This document shows, piece by piece, positions 8,429 through 17,237 of a DNA stretch of 64,000 bases; the stretch's first letter is position 1, and each line of letters starts with the position of its first letter. The notes under the pieces are model-generated. The model made no database searches and was not told the DNA's origin. It saw only the letters and a program-made list of their open reading frames with translations. The position numbers and the translations under genes are program-made. Origin of the DNA: Enterococcus hulanensis (GTDB lineage: Bacteria > Bacillota > Bacilli > Lactobacillales > Enterococcaceae). The stretch covers positions 39,703 through 103,702 of the forward strand of contig NZ_BJED01000018.1 in assembly GCF_005405485.1 (NCBI RefSeq). The letters are read 5' to 3'.

Positions 8429-11107
8429 TTGAAATCAAGAAAAGACGAAGTATTAGAGGCATTGAGAGCAAATCCTAACGAACAGACGGCACAAGAACTG
8501 GCAGATCAGCTGGGGGTTGACCGCACAAACGTCAGCCGCTACTTGAATGAATTGACAAAAGACGGGACAGTCAAAAAAATTGATGGACGTCCGGTGAAGT
8601 TTCAAATCACTACTGTGTCAAAAGAGGGACATATTAACTTTGATAATTTGATTGGCCGCGAGGATTCTCTGAAGAGTCAGATTCAAAAATCAAAAGCGGC
8701 TATTTTATATCCACCACGCGGATTACATACGATTATTTTTGGCGAGACCGGTACAGGGAAGACGATGTTTGCGGAATGTATGTATCGTTACGCTGTTTCG
8801 GCCAAAGTTTTAGATGAAAATGCGCCGTTCATCACATTCAACTGTGCAGATTATGCGCAAAATCCACAATTACTCTACGGACATATCTTTGGTGTGAAGC
8901 GAGGCGCTTTTACTGGAGCTGAAGAGACACGCGCAGGATTAATGGAACAAGCAGACGGCGGTATTCTATTTCTGGATGAAATTCATCGTTTGCCTCCAGA
9001 AGGGCAGGAAATGCTTTTTACCTTCATCGATAAGGGAACTTTCCGCTCATTAGGGGATGGACAAGAAAAGCAGGCTTCGGTACAGATTATTGGAGCAACG
9101 ACAGAGACTAGCTCTATGTTTTTATCGACCTTCAATCGGCGAATTCCGATGCAGATCGAACTGCCTTCTTTAGCGGAGCGTTCGTTGGATGAACGTTTAG
9201 CAATCATTAAGGAATTTCTTCAACAAGAGGCCAATCGGTTGATGCAGGAAATTGCGATTGATAAAAGAAGCCTGCTCGCGTTTCTTCTATATACTGCAGA
9301 AGGAAATATCGGACAGTTAAAACGAGATTTAAAATTAGTTTGCGCTAAGGCGTTTCTTCATCACCAAACCAATAGCGAGTCAGAAAAATTAATGATTGTT
9401 GAAGAAGATCTGCCGTTAGTTGTGCAAAAGGGTTTATTACGGATGAATGAAGTCCAAGATAAATTAACCCCTTTTATGGATAAAAGAAATCTTTATTTGA
9501 CCTTAAAGCCCGGTACCGAAGAAGTGGTTTGGGGACAAGACCCGAATAAGGACATGGAGGTCTACCACTCAATCACCTATAAGTTAGAAAAATTAGGCCG
9601 TGAGAATTTATCGGAGATTGATTTGGAAGAATTGATTTCCGATGATGTGGATCAATATTTTGAGACATATGTTGAAGAGCTTTCCCACAGTAATGCGTAT
9701 CGAGAAATTATTTCCGACGATCTATGGAAGCTGGTGAATGAACTTTATGATTTTGCTTCTGTTCAAATGAATCGAGAATACGACGAAAAGGTACGTTTCG
9801 CTTTTGCACTGCACATCAATTCAACGATCGAGCGAATTCGTGGCAATCAGTTTATTTCTCATCCTAATTTGAATGATATTCGCCGCAGCTACTCGAAGGA
9901 ATTTCAGTTGGCGATTGAATTATCTAATCGAATCGAAGAAGCCTACAATATTATGATCCCGTTAGATGAGATCGGCTTTATCACGATGTTTCTAACGATG
10001 GATAATCAAGAACAACAAAAAATAGATGAACGACAAGTCGCTGTTCTCGTTGTAATGCATGGAAAGTCAACGGCTTCAAGTATGTTAGAAACGGTGCAGG
10101 AGCTCTTAGGAACCACTCATGGGATCGCCTTTAACATGCCCTTAACGTTGAATACTGAAAAGATGTATGGTCAGATCAAAAATTATATCCAAGGAAAACG
10201 GGAAGAATTTTCAGAAGGGATCATTCTTTTGACGGATATGGGTTCACCAAATAATTTCGGTAATCTGATCTTTCATGAAATGGGTATCCGCACACGAGTA
10301 ATCTCTATGACCAGTACGATGTTGGTGCTGGAAAGTATCCGTCTAGCAACGCTGGGGCGTTCATTAGAAGAAATCTACACTAGTGTGATTTCAATGTTCC
10401 AAACAATGGTCCGTCTAGAAGAACCGACGCAAAAGGATGAAAAGAAGGTAATCATCGTTGCCTGCTTTACCGGTGAAGGTGTCTCTAAACGTTTGAATGA
10501 AGTGGTCTCTCAGATCGTTAACTTGGATGAGTTTGAGGTCATTCAAATGCAATCATTAGAACGGGAAAGCTTCAAGCACCGCATCGACCAGCTAATCACA
10601 CATAAGGATATCGTAGCGATCGTAGGAACGATGGAGATCCATTATCAAAAGATTCCGTTTATTCCGGCAATGAATTTATTCAAGCGGGATAAGATTTTAG
10701 AGTTTCAAGATTTATTAGGCAGTACGATCACTCTTCCTGAGATGGTCGATTCATTAACCAAGAACTTTTCACCTGAGCTAGATGTGAAAACACTCTTTTT
10801 ACTAATTGATGATGTCTTGCAGCTGATCCGTAAAGATCAAGAGCTGATTATCGAGAATACAGCGATGCAGGCGTTAAGTGTGCATATTGCTTTCTTGGTA
10901 GATAAAATCAAAAAAGGCGAAGAGCGGCCGGCATTTGAAAACGTGAAGTATTTCCATCAAGAGCATCTTCTACGTTTTAACCAAACCGCGGCCAGTCTAT
11001 CATTGATTGAGAAACAGTTTGGTGTTCACTTTATCGAAGACGATATCGCTTACATCGTTAAAACACTTGAAGATAATCGAATTGAACTAGGATTGCACAG
11101 TGTGTAA
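8429..11107 (+). CDS. Sigma-54-dependent activator with PRD and PTS domains (LevR type)
   Basis: 892 residues, start TTG with GGGAGGG seven bases upstream. Order: N-terminal HTH (about 1-60), AAA+ domain with Walker A GETGTGKT (about 105), the sigma-54 contact loop GAFTGA, and Walker B GILFLDEIHR. Then PRD1 around FALHINSTIERI, an EIIA-Man-like domain (VMHGKSTASSM, about 543), an EIIB-like stretch (VACFTGEGV, about 677), and PRD2 at the C-terminus (HIAFLVDKIKKGE). LevR-type proteins activate PTS operons at -24/-12 promoters and are controlled by PTS phosphorylation. The operon directly downstream has exactly such a promoter. Confidence 0.93.
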   Translation: MKSRKDEVLEALRANPNEQTAQELADQLGVDRTNVSRYLNELTKDGTVKKIDGRPVKFQITTVSKEGHINFDNLIGREDSLKSQIQKSKAAILYPPRGLHTIIFGETGTGKTMFAECMYRYAVSAKVLDENAPFITFNCADYAQNPQLLYGHIFGVKRGAFTGAEETRAGLMEQADGGILFLDEIHRLPPEGQEMLFTFIDKGTFRSLGDGQEKQASVQIIGATTETSSMFLSTFNRRIPMQIELPSLAERSLDERLAIIKEFLQQEANRLMQEIAIDKRSLLAFLLYTAEGNIGQLKRDLKLVCAKAFLHHQTNSESEKLMIVEEDLPLVVQKGLLRMNEVQDKLTPFMDKRNLYLTLKPGTEEVVWGQDPNKDMEVYHSITYKLEKLGRENLSEIDLEELISDDVDQYFETYVEELSHSNAYREIISDDLWKLVNELYDFASVQMNREYDEKVRFAFALHINSTIERIRGNQFISHPNLNDIRRSYSKEFQLAIELSNRIEEAYNIMIPLDEIGFITMFLTMDNQEQQKIDERQVAVLVVMHGKSTASSMLETVQELLGTTHGIAFNMPLTLNTEKMYGQIKNYIQGKREEFSEGIILLTDMGSPNNFGNLIFHEMGIRTRVISMTSTMLVLESIRLATLGRSLEEIYTSVISMFQTMVRLEEPTQKDEKKVIIVACFTGEGVSKRLNEVVSQIVNLDEFEVIQMQSLERESFKHRIDQLITHKDIVAIVGTMEIHYQKIPFIPAMNLFKRDKILEFQDLLGSTITLPEMVDSLTKNFSPELDVKTLFLLIDDVLQLIRKDQELIIENTAMQALSVHIAFLVDKIKKGEERPAFENVKYFHQEHLLRFNQTAASLSLIEKQFGVHFIEDDIAYIVKTLEDNRIELGLHSV

Positions 11108-11120
11108 TCCTAGTTTTTTT
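11085..11120 (+). terminator. Terminator overlapping the activator stop codon
   Basis: AACTAGGATT (11085-11094) pairs with AATCCTAGTT (11106-11115), followed by a T-run. The stem begins inside the last codons of the regulator gene, so the PTS operon needs its own promoter. Confidence 0.85.
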
Positions 11121-11170
11121 GTGTGTAAGATGAAAACCTTATCACAACAGCTTCTGTGCGATGAAAAAGT

Positions 11171-11185
11171 TGGCACGGGACTTGC
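11171..11185 (+). promoter_or_regulatory. Sigma-54 (-24/-12) promoter of the PTS operon
   Basis: TGGCACGGGACTTGC matches the sigma-54 consensus TGGCAC-N5-TTGC exactly: GG at 11172-11173 and GC at 11184-11185, ten bases apart. It lies 43 bp before the IIB start and just after the terminator of a sigma-54 activator gene. The activator site is probably in 11120-11165; no clear repeat was recognised there. Confidence 0.93.
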
Positions 11186-11227
11186 TTTATATAAAGTGTA
11201 CAATAAAAAAATTAAGGAGTGTCAATT

Positions 11228-11545
11228 ATGAAAAGAATTATGTTAGTTTGTGCAGCAGGAATGAGCACTAGTTTACTAGTAACAAAAATGGAAAAAGCAG
11301 CAGAAGCCCAAGGATTGGAATCAGATATCTTTGCAGTATCAGCATCAGAAGCAGATGCAAAATTAGAAGACGCAAGCAAACCAGTCGATGTTTTATTATT
11401 AGGCCCTCAAGTTCGTTTTATGAAAGGCCAATTTGAAACAAAATTAGCTGACAAAGGTATTCCAGTTGATGTAATCGATATGAAAGATTATGGCATGATG
11501 AACGGTGAAGCTGTTCTAAATACTGCACTTAATCTTATGAAATAA
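11228..11545 (+). CDS. PTS lactose/cellobiose-family EIIB component
   Basis: 105 residues. The phosphorylated cysteine is Cys8 in LVCAAGMSTSLLV, the P-loop-like motif of cellobiose/chitobiose IIB. It receives phosphate from IIA and passes it to the sugar carried by IIC. An in-frame GTG nine bases upstream is less likely: AAGGAG at 11213-11218 is well spaced for the ATG at 11228. First gene of the sigma-54 operon. Confidence 0.93.
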   Translation: MKRIMLVCAAGMSTSLLVTKMEKAAEAQGLESDIFAVSASEADAKLEDASKPVDVLLLGPQVRFMKGQFETKLADKGIPVDVIDMKDYGMMNGEAVLNTALNLMK

Positions 11546-11568
11546 GAAGGAGAAGGGGAGCTAAGCAA

Positions 11569-11898
11569 ATGAGCGAAACAATGAGTCAAGAACAATTGGA
11601 AGCAGTGATGGGGTTAATCATCAATGCCGGCAATGCAAAAAGCGATGCAATGGAAGCGATTCAGGCAGCTAAAGATGGCGACTTCGCCTTAGCTCAAGAA
11701 AAGCTTGCTGCGGCAGATCAAGCTTTAGTGGAAGCACATCACTCTCAAACAGGGCTATTAACGGAAGAAGCAAGCGGCAACCCAATGACCGTGACACTTT
11801 TAGCGGTTCACAGTCAAGACCACTTGATGACTAGTATTACCTTTAACGATATGGCCAAAGAAGTAGTAGATGTTTACAAACGTTTGGGGAACGAATAG
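11569..11898 (+). CDS. PTS lactose/cellobiose-family EIIA component
   Basis: 109 residues, all-helical LacF/CelC type. The active histidine is His81 in VHSQDHLM. EAHHSQT earlier in the protein is also conserved in the family. It phosphorylates the IIB encoded 23 bp upstream. The Lac family transports lactose, cellobiose, chitobiose and related beta-disaccharides. Confidence 0.93.
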   Translation: MSETMSQEQLEAVMGLIINAGNAKSDAMEAIQAAKDGDFALAQEKLAAADQALVEAHHSQTGLLTEEASGNPMTVTLLAVHSQDHLMTSITFNDMAKEVVDVYKRLGNE

Positions 11899-11909
11899 GA
11901 AGTGATCCC

Positions 11910-13052
11910 GTGAAATTAACTCGTGATCAAGAAACGTTGAAAGCGATCACAGGTTTAATTGAATACGCTTTTAGAAAGCAGCAAACAATCATCAATGATC
12001 CGCTCTTTTTATCTCGCTATGAACACGCAGATGTATACGGTGTTTATCAAGAAGATGAATTAACTAATTTAGTGATGGCGAATCATTTTGAGATTCAATT
12101 TTTTCAACAGAGAGTTAAAATGGCTGGTGTTGGTTATGTAGCCAGTTATCCAGAATATCGAGGTAAAGGCGGGGTCAGCAGCATCATGGCTGAACTTTTA
12201 ACTGATCTTCATCAACAAGGAGTGGCGGTTTCACAACTTGCCCCTTTTTCCGAAGATTTTTATCGTCAATTTGGATACGAAGCTACTAGCCGAAGAAAAA
12301 CATATCGCATTCCAGCACTAGCCTTTAATTATTTGACAAGTGAAAAAAGGGGGAATGTCAAACGTGGAACCTGGCAGCAGATGAAGCCGGTGATCCAATC
12401 AATTTATCAGCGCTTATTAAAACAGCAGCAAGTTGGCACGGTTGTTCGTGAAGATTGGTGGTGGGATCGTCTAAATGAGTATTATCCACACCGTTTTTAC
12501 GCCGCAGCTTATGACGACACTGGTGAAGCGAAAGGATACATCATTTATCGAATGCAGGGCCGCGCATTAGTAGTAGATGAGCTTGCTTATGAAAACGAAT
12601 TTGCACTGCGAAAATTATTAACGTACTTAAAATCCCATGTCTCATCATTTGAAGAATTTCTTTATCATGCGCCTGTCCATGAAATCATTGAAAAATGTTT
12701 TCGTGAACAAGAATATTTTACGATTACTTTAGAACCTTACATGATGAGTCGAATTATTGACATTGAGCAATTATTACCGAAACTTCCGCTTAACCAAAAA
12801 GAAATTATTATAGAAGTAACTGAAGATAAGGAATGTCCTTGGAATGTTGGTAGCTGGCTGATCAGTCAGGGGAATTGTCAAAAAGTACAACAAGCAGGCG
12901 ATATCAAAGCTTCGATTCATGGGTGGAGCGAATTATTACTGGGAGAATTAACTTTAGCCGAAGGAATCTTCCTCGGTAAAGTCACAACCTCAAAGGGTTT
13001 TGAGACAGAAATTTTCCCAAAAGGTCGACAAAGTTTTTACGATTATTTTTAA
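11910..13052 (+). CDS. Eis-like GNAT N-acetyltransferase inside the PTS operon
   Basis: 380 residues with a GTG start after AGGAAGTG. The N-terminal GNAT fold has the acetyl-CoA loop YPEYRGKGGVSSIM. A second GNAT-like domain and a C-terminal sterol-carrier-like domain (about 300-380) give the Eis architecture. Eis enzymes acetylate amines, including aminoglycosides. Its place between the IIA and IIC genes, 11 bp after IIA, is unusual and suggests that the imported sugar, or a product of it, carries a free amino group. That substrate idea is inference. Alternatively it may modify a protein or detoxify. Confidence 0.82.
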   Translation: MKLTRDQETLKAITGLIEYAFRKQQTIINDPLFLSRYEHADVYGVYQEDELTNLVMANHFEIQFFQQRVKMAGVGYVASYPEYRGKGGVSSIMAELLTDLHQQGVAVSQLAPFSEDFYRQFGYEATSRRKTYRIPALAFNYLTSEKRGNVKRGTWQQMKPVIQSIYQRLLKQQQVGTVVREDWWWDRLNEYYPHRFYAAAYDDTGEAKGYIIYRMQGRALVVDELAYENEFALRKLLTYLKSHVSSFEEFLYHAPVHEIIEKCFREQEYFTITLEPYMMSRIIDIEQLLPKLPLNQKEIIIEVTEDKECPWNVGSWLISQGNCQKVQQAGDIKASIHGWSELLLGELTLAEGIFLGKVTTSKGFETEIFPKGRQSFYDYF

Positions 13053-13071
13053 AATAGGGGGAACACAAAAA

Positions 13072-14325
13072 ATGGATAAATTTATTGCTTTTATGGAAAA
13101 ACACTTTATCCCGCATGCGTCAAAGATCGGTAACCAGCGTCATTTGATCGCAATTCGGGATGCCTTTACAGTAACTATGCCGTTGATGATTTTAGGGGCA
13201 TTAGCGGTAATGATCAACAACTTGCCGATTCCAGCTTTCCAAAATTTTATGAACGGAATTTTCGGTGGTGACAAATGGACAGGGTTCGGAGGAGCAGTTT
13301 GGAACGGAACATTTGGTGTCCTTTCAGTATTTATCGCTTTCTTAGTAGCCTATAACCTAGCGCATCACTATGGTAAAGATCCAATCGGAACAGGTGTTGT
13401 TTCCGTTGCTTCTTTCTTCACATTAGGTGCAGCAACTAGCGGAATGAACTCATCAGGTTTGTTCGTAGCTTTGATCGTAGGTATCGTAGTTGCAGAAATA
13501 TTCACTCGTTTAGTTGGTAATGAAAAATTAATTGTTAAAATGCCAGATGGCGTACCGCCAGCAGTTGCGCGTTCATTCGCATCTTTATTCCCAGCAATGA
13601 TCACTGTTTCACTCTTTGGTTTGATCGCAGCGATTATCGCCGGATTTGGTGTTGAAGATATGTTCGCTGAATTCTATGCACTAGTTCAAGAACCATTTAT
13701 GGGATTAGCAAATTCTTACGGTTCAGCATTATTGATTGCCTTCATCACACCATTCCTGTGGTTCTTTGGATTACATGGTGCCAACATGATCGACCCATTC
13801 ATGCAAGCAATCAACGCACCAGCGATTGAAGCAAACAATGCGGCTCTTTCAGCTGGAAAAGCAGCTCCTTATATCGTTAACAAACCTTTCATTGATTCAT
13901 TTGTAAATATGGGTGGTACTGGTGTAACGATTGGTTTAATCATCGCCATCTATTTAGTAGGACGTAAAAACAAACCATTTATGGTCGTAAACAACTTGGC
14001 TGCAGCTCCTGGTATCTTCAACATCAATGAACCATTGATGTTCGGATTGCCATTGGTATTGAACCCAATTATGTTTATCCCATTCATCTTGACACCAATG
14101 ATTTGTGTTTCAACAGCGTACTTTGCAACGAGCGTTGGCTGGGTACCGGCAGCGACAGTTATGCCGCCATGGGTAACACCGCCAATCATCGGAGGATTCT
14201 TAGCAACTCAAAGCTTCTCGGGCGCAGTTTTAGCTGCTGTTAACGTAGTCATCTCAATCGCAATGTATGTACCATTCGTATCATTAGCGACTAGACAAGA
14301 ATTGAAAAAAGTACAAGAGGCTTAA
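13072..14325 (+). CDS. PTS lactose/cellobiose-family EIIC permease
   Basis: 417 residues with about ten membrane segments. The N-terminus MDKFIAFMEKHFIPHASKIG and the conserved LHGANMIDPF and NINEPLMFGLP blocks (about 235 and 320) are typical of Lac-family IIC, the latter containing the sugar-binding Asn-Glu. The frame is open 24 codons upstream inside the acetyltransferase gene, but GGGG just before the ATG at 13072 decides the start. Confidence 0.93.
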   Translation: MDKFIAFMEKHFIPHASKIGNQRHLIAIRDAFTVTMPLMILGALAVMINNLPIPAFQNFMNGIFGGDKWTGFGGAVWNGTFGVLSVFIAFLVAYNLAHHYGKDPIGTGVVSVASFFTLGAATSGMNSSGLFVALIVGIVVAEIFTRLVGNEKLIVKMPDGVPPAVARSFASLFPAMITVSLFGLIAAIIAGFGVEDMFAEFYALVQEPFMGLANSYGSALLIAFITPFLWFFGLHGANMIDPFMQAINAPAIEANNAALSAGKAAPYIVNKPFIDSFVNMGGTGVTIGLIIAIYLVGRKNKPFMVVNNLAAAPGIFNINEPLMFGLPLVLNPIMFIPFILTPMICVSTAYFATSVGWVPAATVMPPWVTPPIIGGFLATQSFSGAVLAAVNVVISIAMYVPFVSLATRQELKKVQEA

Positions 14326-14334
14326 ATAAACTAA

Positions 14335-14370
14335 AAGGGGGCTGAGACATTCCAATGTCCTAGCCCCCTT
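14335..14370 (+). terminator. Intra-operon hairpin between IIC and GH1 genes
   Basis: AAGGGGGCT (14335-14343) pairs with AGCCCCCTT (14362-14370), with an inner GACAT/ATGTC helix. No T-run follows, so it may be a processing or mRNA-stability hairpin, or a partial terminator lowering expression of the two glycosidase genes relative to the PTS. Confidence 0.6.
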
Positions 14371-14404
14371 AAATATTTAATATGAATAGGGGATTAGATT
14401 TACA

Positions 14405-15793
14405 ATGAAAACTTTTCCAAATAATTTCTGGTGGGGTGCAGCAACTTCTGGTCCACAAAGTGAAGGGCGCTTCAACAAAAAACACGCAAATGTCTTCGAC
14501 TATCATTTTGAGATCGAACCGGAGAAATTCCATAATCAGGTAGGACCAGATGTCGCATCAAACTTCTACAACAGCTACAAAGAAGATATCCATATGATGC
14601 GCTCGATCGGCATGAACAGTTTACGGACGAGTATTCAATGGAGTCGTTTGATTGATGATTTGGAAACCAACACGGTCAATCAAGATGCGGTGGATTTTTA
14701 TAATAATGTAATCGACACAATGCTGGCAGAAGGTATGACGCCGGTAATGAATCTGCACCATTTTGATTTACCTGTGGAATTGTATGACAAATACGGCGGC
14801 TGGGAATCGAAAAAGGTTGTGGAGCTATATGTTGGTTTTGCGGAAAAATGTTTTGAACTATTTGGCGATCGTGTAAAATTCTGGGCGACACACAATGAAC
14901 CAATGGTTGTAGTGGAAGGTGAATACTTATTCCAATTCCATTATCCGAATATTGTAAATGGAAAAAAAGCGGTTCAAGTTGCCTATAATTTGAACTTAGC
15001 TTCTGCTAAAGCAATCCAAGCTTTCCGTAAATTGAATATCGCAGATGCGCAAATCGGTACAATTCTAAATCTAACTCCAACGTATGCTGCTTCTGATGCG
15101 CCTGAAGATCAAGAAGCTGCTCGGATTGCGGAGCTTTGGAACAACAAAATGTTCCTAGAACCGGCAGTTTATGGACATTTTCCTGCTGAATTGGAAGAGT
15201 TATTAACGAAAGACAAAGTTTTATGGGAAACAAGCGACGAGGAAAAAGAAATCTTGAAGAACAACACGGTTGATTTCTTAGGAGTGAATTTCTATCATCC
15301 AAATCGTGTGAAAGCACCAGATGTTGCCCCAAATTCCGTTGGTGAATGGATGCCGGATCGTTATTATGATGCTTATGATATGCCAGGCCGTCGTGTGAAT
15401 TTAGATCGCGGCTGGGAAATTTATCCTAAGGCACTTTATGATATTGCAGTTAACATCAAAGAAAACTACAAAAATATTCCATGGTACGTATCTGAAAATG
15501 GTATGGGTGTCTCAAATGAAGAGCGCTTCAAAAATTCTGCTGGAATGATCGAAGACGATTATCGTATTGATTTTGTGCAGGAGCATTTGGATTGGCTTCA
15601 TAAGGGAATCGAAGAAGGTTCAAATTGCTTTGGCTACCATATGTGGACACCAATTGATTGCTGGTCTTGGTTGAATTCGTATAAGAACCGGTATGGTTTT
15701 ATTTCAAACAATATCCACACTCAAATCAAAACGATTAAAAAATCTGGTTATTGGTTCAAAGAAGTAACTGAAAGAAATGGCTTAGAAGGTTAG
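14405..15793 (+). CDS. GH1 6-phospho-beta-glycosidase
   Basis: 462 residues, a full GH1 barrel. The acid/base is Glu in THNEPMVV (about 163) and the nucleophile is Glu in SENGMG (about 364). The C-terminal phosphate-binding segment reads SWLNSYKNRYGF: the Ser and Tyr that bind the 6-phosphate in LacG are present, but the lysine is one position earlier and Asn takes its place. It would split the phosphorylated disaccharide delivered by the PTS. Exact sugar specificity is not determined. Confidence 0.88.
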   Translation: MKTFPNNFWWGAATSGPQSEGRFNKKHANVFDYHFEIEPEKFHNQVGPDVASNFYNSYKEDIHMMRSIGMNSLRTSIQWSRLIDDLETNTVNQDAVDFYNNVIDTMLAEGMTPVMNLHHFDLPVELYDKYGGWESKKVVELYVGFAEKCFELFGDRVKFWATHNEPMVVVEGEYLFQFHYPNIVNGKKAVQVAYNLNLASAKAIQAFRKLNIADAQIGTILNLTPTYAASDAPEDQEAARIAELWNNKMFLEPAVYGHFPAELEELLTKDKVLWETSDEEKEILKNNTVDFLGVNFYHPNRVKAPDVAPNSVGEWMPDRYYDAYDMPGRRVNLDRGWEIYPKALYDIAVNIKENYKNIPWYVSENGMGVSNEERFKNSAGMIEDDYRIDFVQEHLDWLHKGIEEGSNCFGYHMWTPIDCWSWLNSYKNRYGFISNNIHTQIKTIKKSGYWFKEVTERNGLEG

Positions 15794-15812
15794 TTCAGAA
15801 GGAGGAAAATCA

Positions 15813-16904
15813 GTGAAACGTGAATTAGGTATTTCGGTATATCCCGATCATAGTGATCCGCAGGCGGATCGTGATTACATCAAAAAGGCGGCAGAGCTTG
15901 GCTATACTAGAATTTTTATGAGTATGCTGGAGGTAACTGAGGGCAAAGAAAAGGTCGGCGAGAAATTTGGCAGTGTGATTCATTATGCAAAAGAGTTAGG
16001 CATGGAAACTGTGCTGGATATCGCGCCATCAATTTTTAACGACTTAGGAATTTCATATGATGATCTAAGCTTTTTTGCGGAGCTGGGTGCTGAGGGAATT
16101 CGTTTGGATGAAGGGTTCGACGGGAACAAAGAAGCGATGTTGAGCTACAATCCTGAGGGGTTAGCTATTGAGTTGAATATGAGTAACAATGTTGCTTACC
16201 TTGATAATATCTTGTCCTACGAAGCCAATGAACCATTCATTTATGGCTGTCACAATTTCTATCCGCAAGAAGGTTCGGCTTTGCCTTATGACTTCTTTAT
16301 TAGCTGTAGTGAACGCTTTAAAGGTCATGGAATCAAAACAGCGGCGTTTATTACAAGTCAAAGTGCTGAATACGGTCCGTGGGATGTGAATGATGGCTTG
16401 CCGACATTGGAAATGCACCGTCATTTGCCGATTGATTTACAGGCCCGCCATATGTTTGCGACGGGGTTGATTGATACGGTGATTATCGGAAATGCCTATG
16501 CTTCTGATGAAGAATTAGCAAAAGTCGCGGCAGTTGATCGTTATAAATTAAGCTTAGGAATCGAGTTTGTGCCAGAAGCAACAGAAATCGAGCGGAAAAT
16601 CGTCGCTGATAAAAAACATTTTCGTCGTGGAGATATTACATCAACCGCAGTACGGTCAACGATGGTTCGGGTGAAATATGCGGATGTTGCAAATCCTGTT
16701 CATGACAATACCCAAGAATTCCAAGTTGGGGATGTTATCGTCGGCAATGATGATTTTGGCAAGTACAAAAATGAGCTGCAAGTTGTTTTAGAACCGCATA
16801 GTGATTCGCGGAAAAATTTAGTTGGTAAAATTCCGCAAGAAGAACTGATTATGTTAGACTTTTTGAAACCTTGGACGAAATTTCAGTTTGTTCCTAAAAA
16901 CTAA
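15813..16904 (+). CDS. mupG: MupG-like 6-phospho-N-acetylmuramidase (DUF871)
   Basis: 363 residues. It begins with the DUF871/MupG signature ELGISVYPDHSD, followed by a TIM-barrel region, and has a C-terminal beta domain (about 250-363). Staphylococcal MupG cleaves MurNAc-6P-GlcNAc, a PTS-imported peptidoglycan disaccharide. RBS AGGAGG lies nine bases upstream. Its pairing with a Lac-family PTS, a GH1 enzyme and an acetyltransferase suggests recovery of cell-wall or amino-sugar disaccharides. No murQ or nagA is in the operon, so later steps would be encoded elsewhere. The family is sure; the exact substrate here is inference. Confidence 0.82.
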   Translation: MKRELGISVYPDHSDPQADRDYIKKAAELGYTRIFMSMLEVTEGKEKVGEKFGSVIHYAKELGMETVLDIAPSIFNDLGISYDDLSFFAELGAEGIRLDEGFDGNKEAMLSYNPEGLAIELNMSNNVAYLDNILSYEANEPFIYGCHNFYPQEGSALPYDFFISCSERFKGHGIKTAAFITSQSAEYGPWDVNDGLPTLEMHRHLPIDLQARHMFATGLIDTVIIGNAYASDEELAKVAAVDRYKLSLGIEFVPEATEIERKIVADKKHFRRGDITSTAVRSTMVRVKYADVANPVHDNTQEFQVGDVIVGNDDFGKYKNELQVVLEPHSDSRKNLVGKIPQEELIMLDFLKPWTKFQFVPKN

Positions 16905-16940
16905 ATTTGAGACTGATGATAAAAAGATGAAGGTTCGTTA

Positions 16941-16969
16941 TTGACAAACCCTCAAAAGGCGTGTAAAGT
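16941..16969 (+). promoter_or_regulatory. Promoter of the T-box leader
   Basis: TTGACA (16941-16946) and TAAAGT (16964-16969) are separated by 17 bp, a strong sigma-A promoter reading into the T-box leader. Confidence 0.8.
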
Positions 16970-16975
16970 ATGACT

Positions 16976-17236
16976 CAACTTAATCAAACGACAATGAAAA
17001 GAAGAGTAGCAGTTCATTTGTTCTCAGAGAGTCTCTGGTTGGTGAGAAGAGACAACAATGATTTGTGAACCACATCTTTGAGTCGATCAGCTGAAATAAG
17101 TAGGCTGATCCGGGAGAGCCCGTTAGCGCAGAGGTCAGATTGACCAGTTGAGATCGTTCGTTGTGAGACGACGATGAAAAAAGGTGGAACCACGTAATTA
17201 CGTCCTTTAGCCCTAGCGGCTAAAGGACTTTTTTTT
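16976..17236 (+). promoter_or_regulatory. T-box riboswitch with terminator
   Basis: The T-box sequence AGGTGGAACCACG is at 17182-17194. The competing terminator follows: GTCCTTTAGCC (17202-17212) with GGCTAAAGGAC (17218-17228) and eight T. Upstream, stem I is recognisable: AGTA (17005-17008) opposite GAA (17067-17069), a lower helix AAAGA/TCTTT, and a distal hairpin GTCTCT/AGAGAC. Uncharged tRNA binding would allow transcription into the downstream amino-acid ABC transporter. Best specifier guess is CAC (His) at 17071-17073, but the UGGA bulge predicts a tRNA with discriminator U, which does not fit tRNA-His, so the amino acid is unresolved. Confidence 0.9.
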
Positions 17237-17237
17237 A

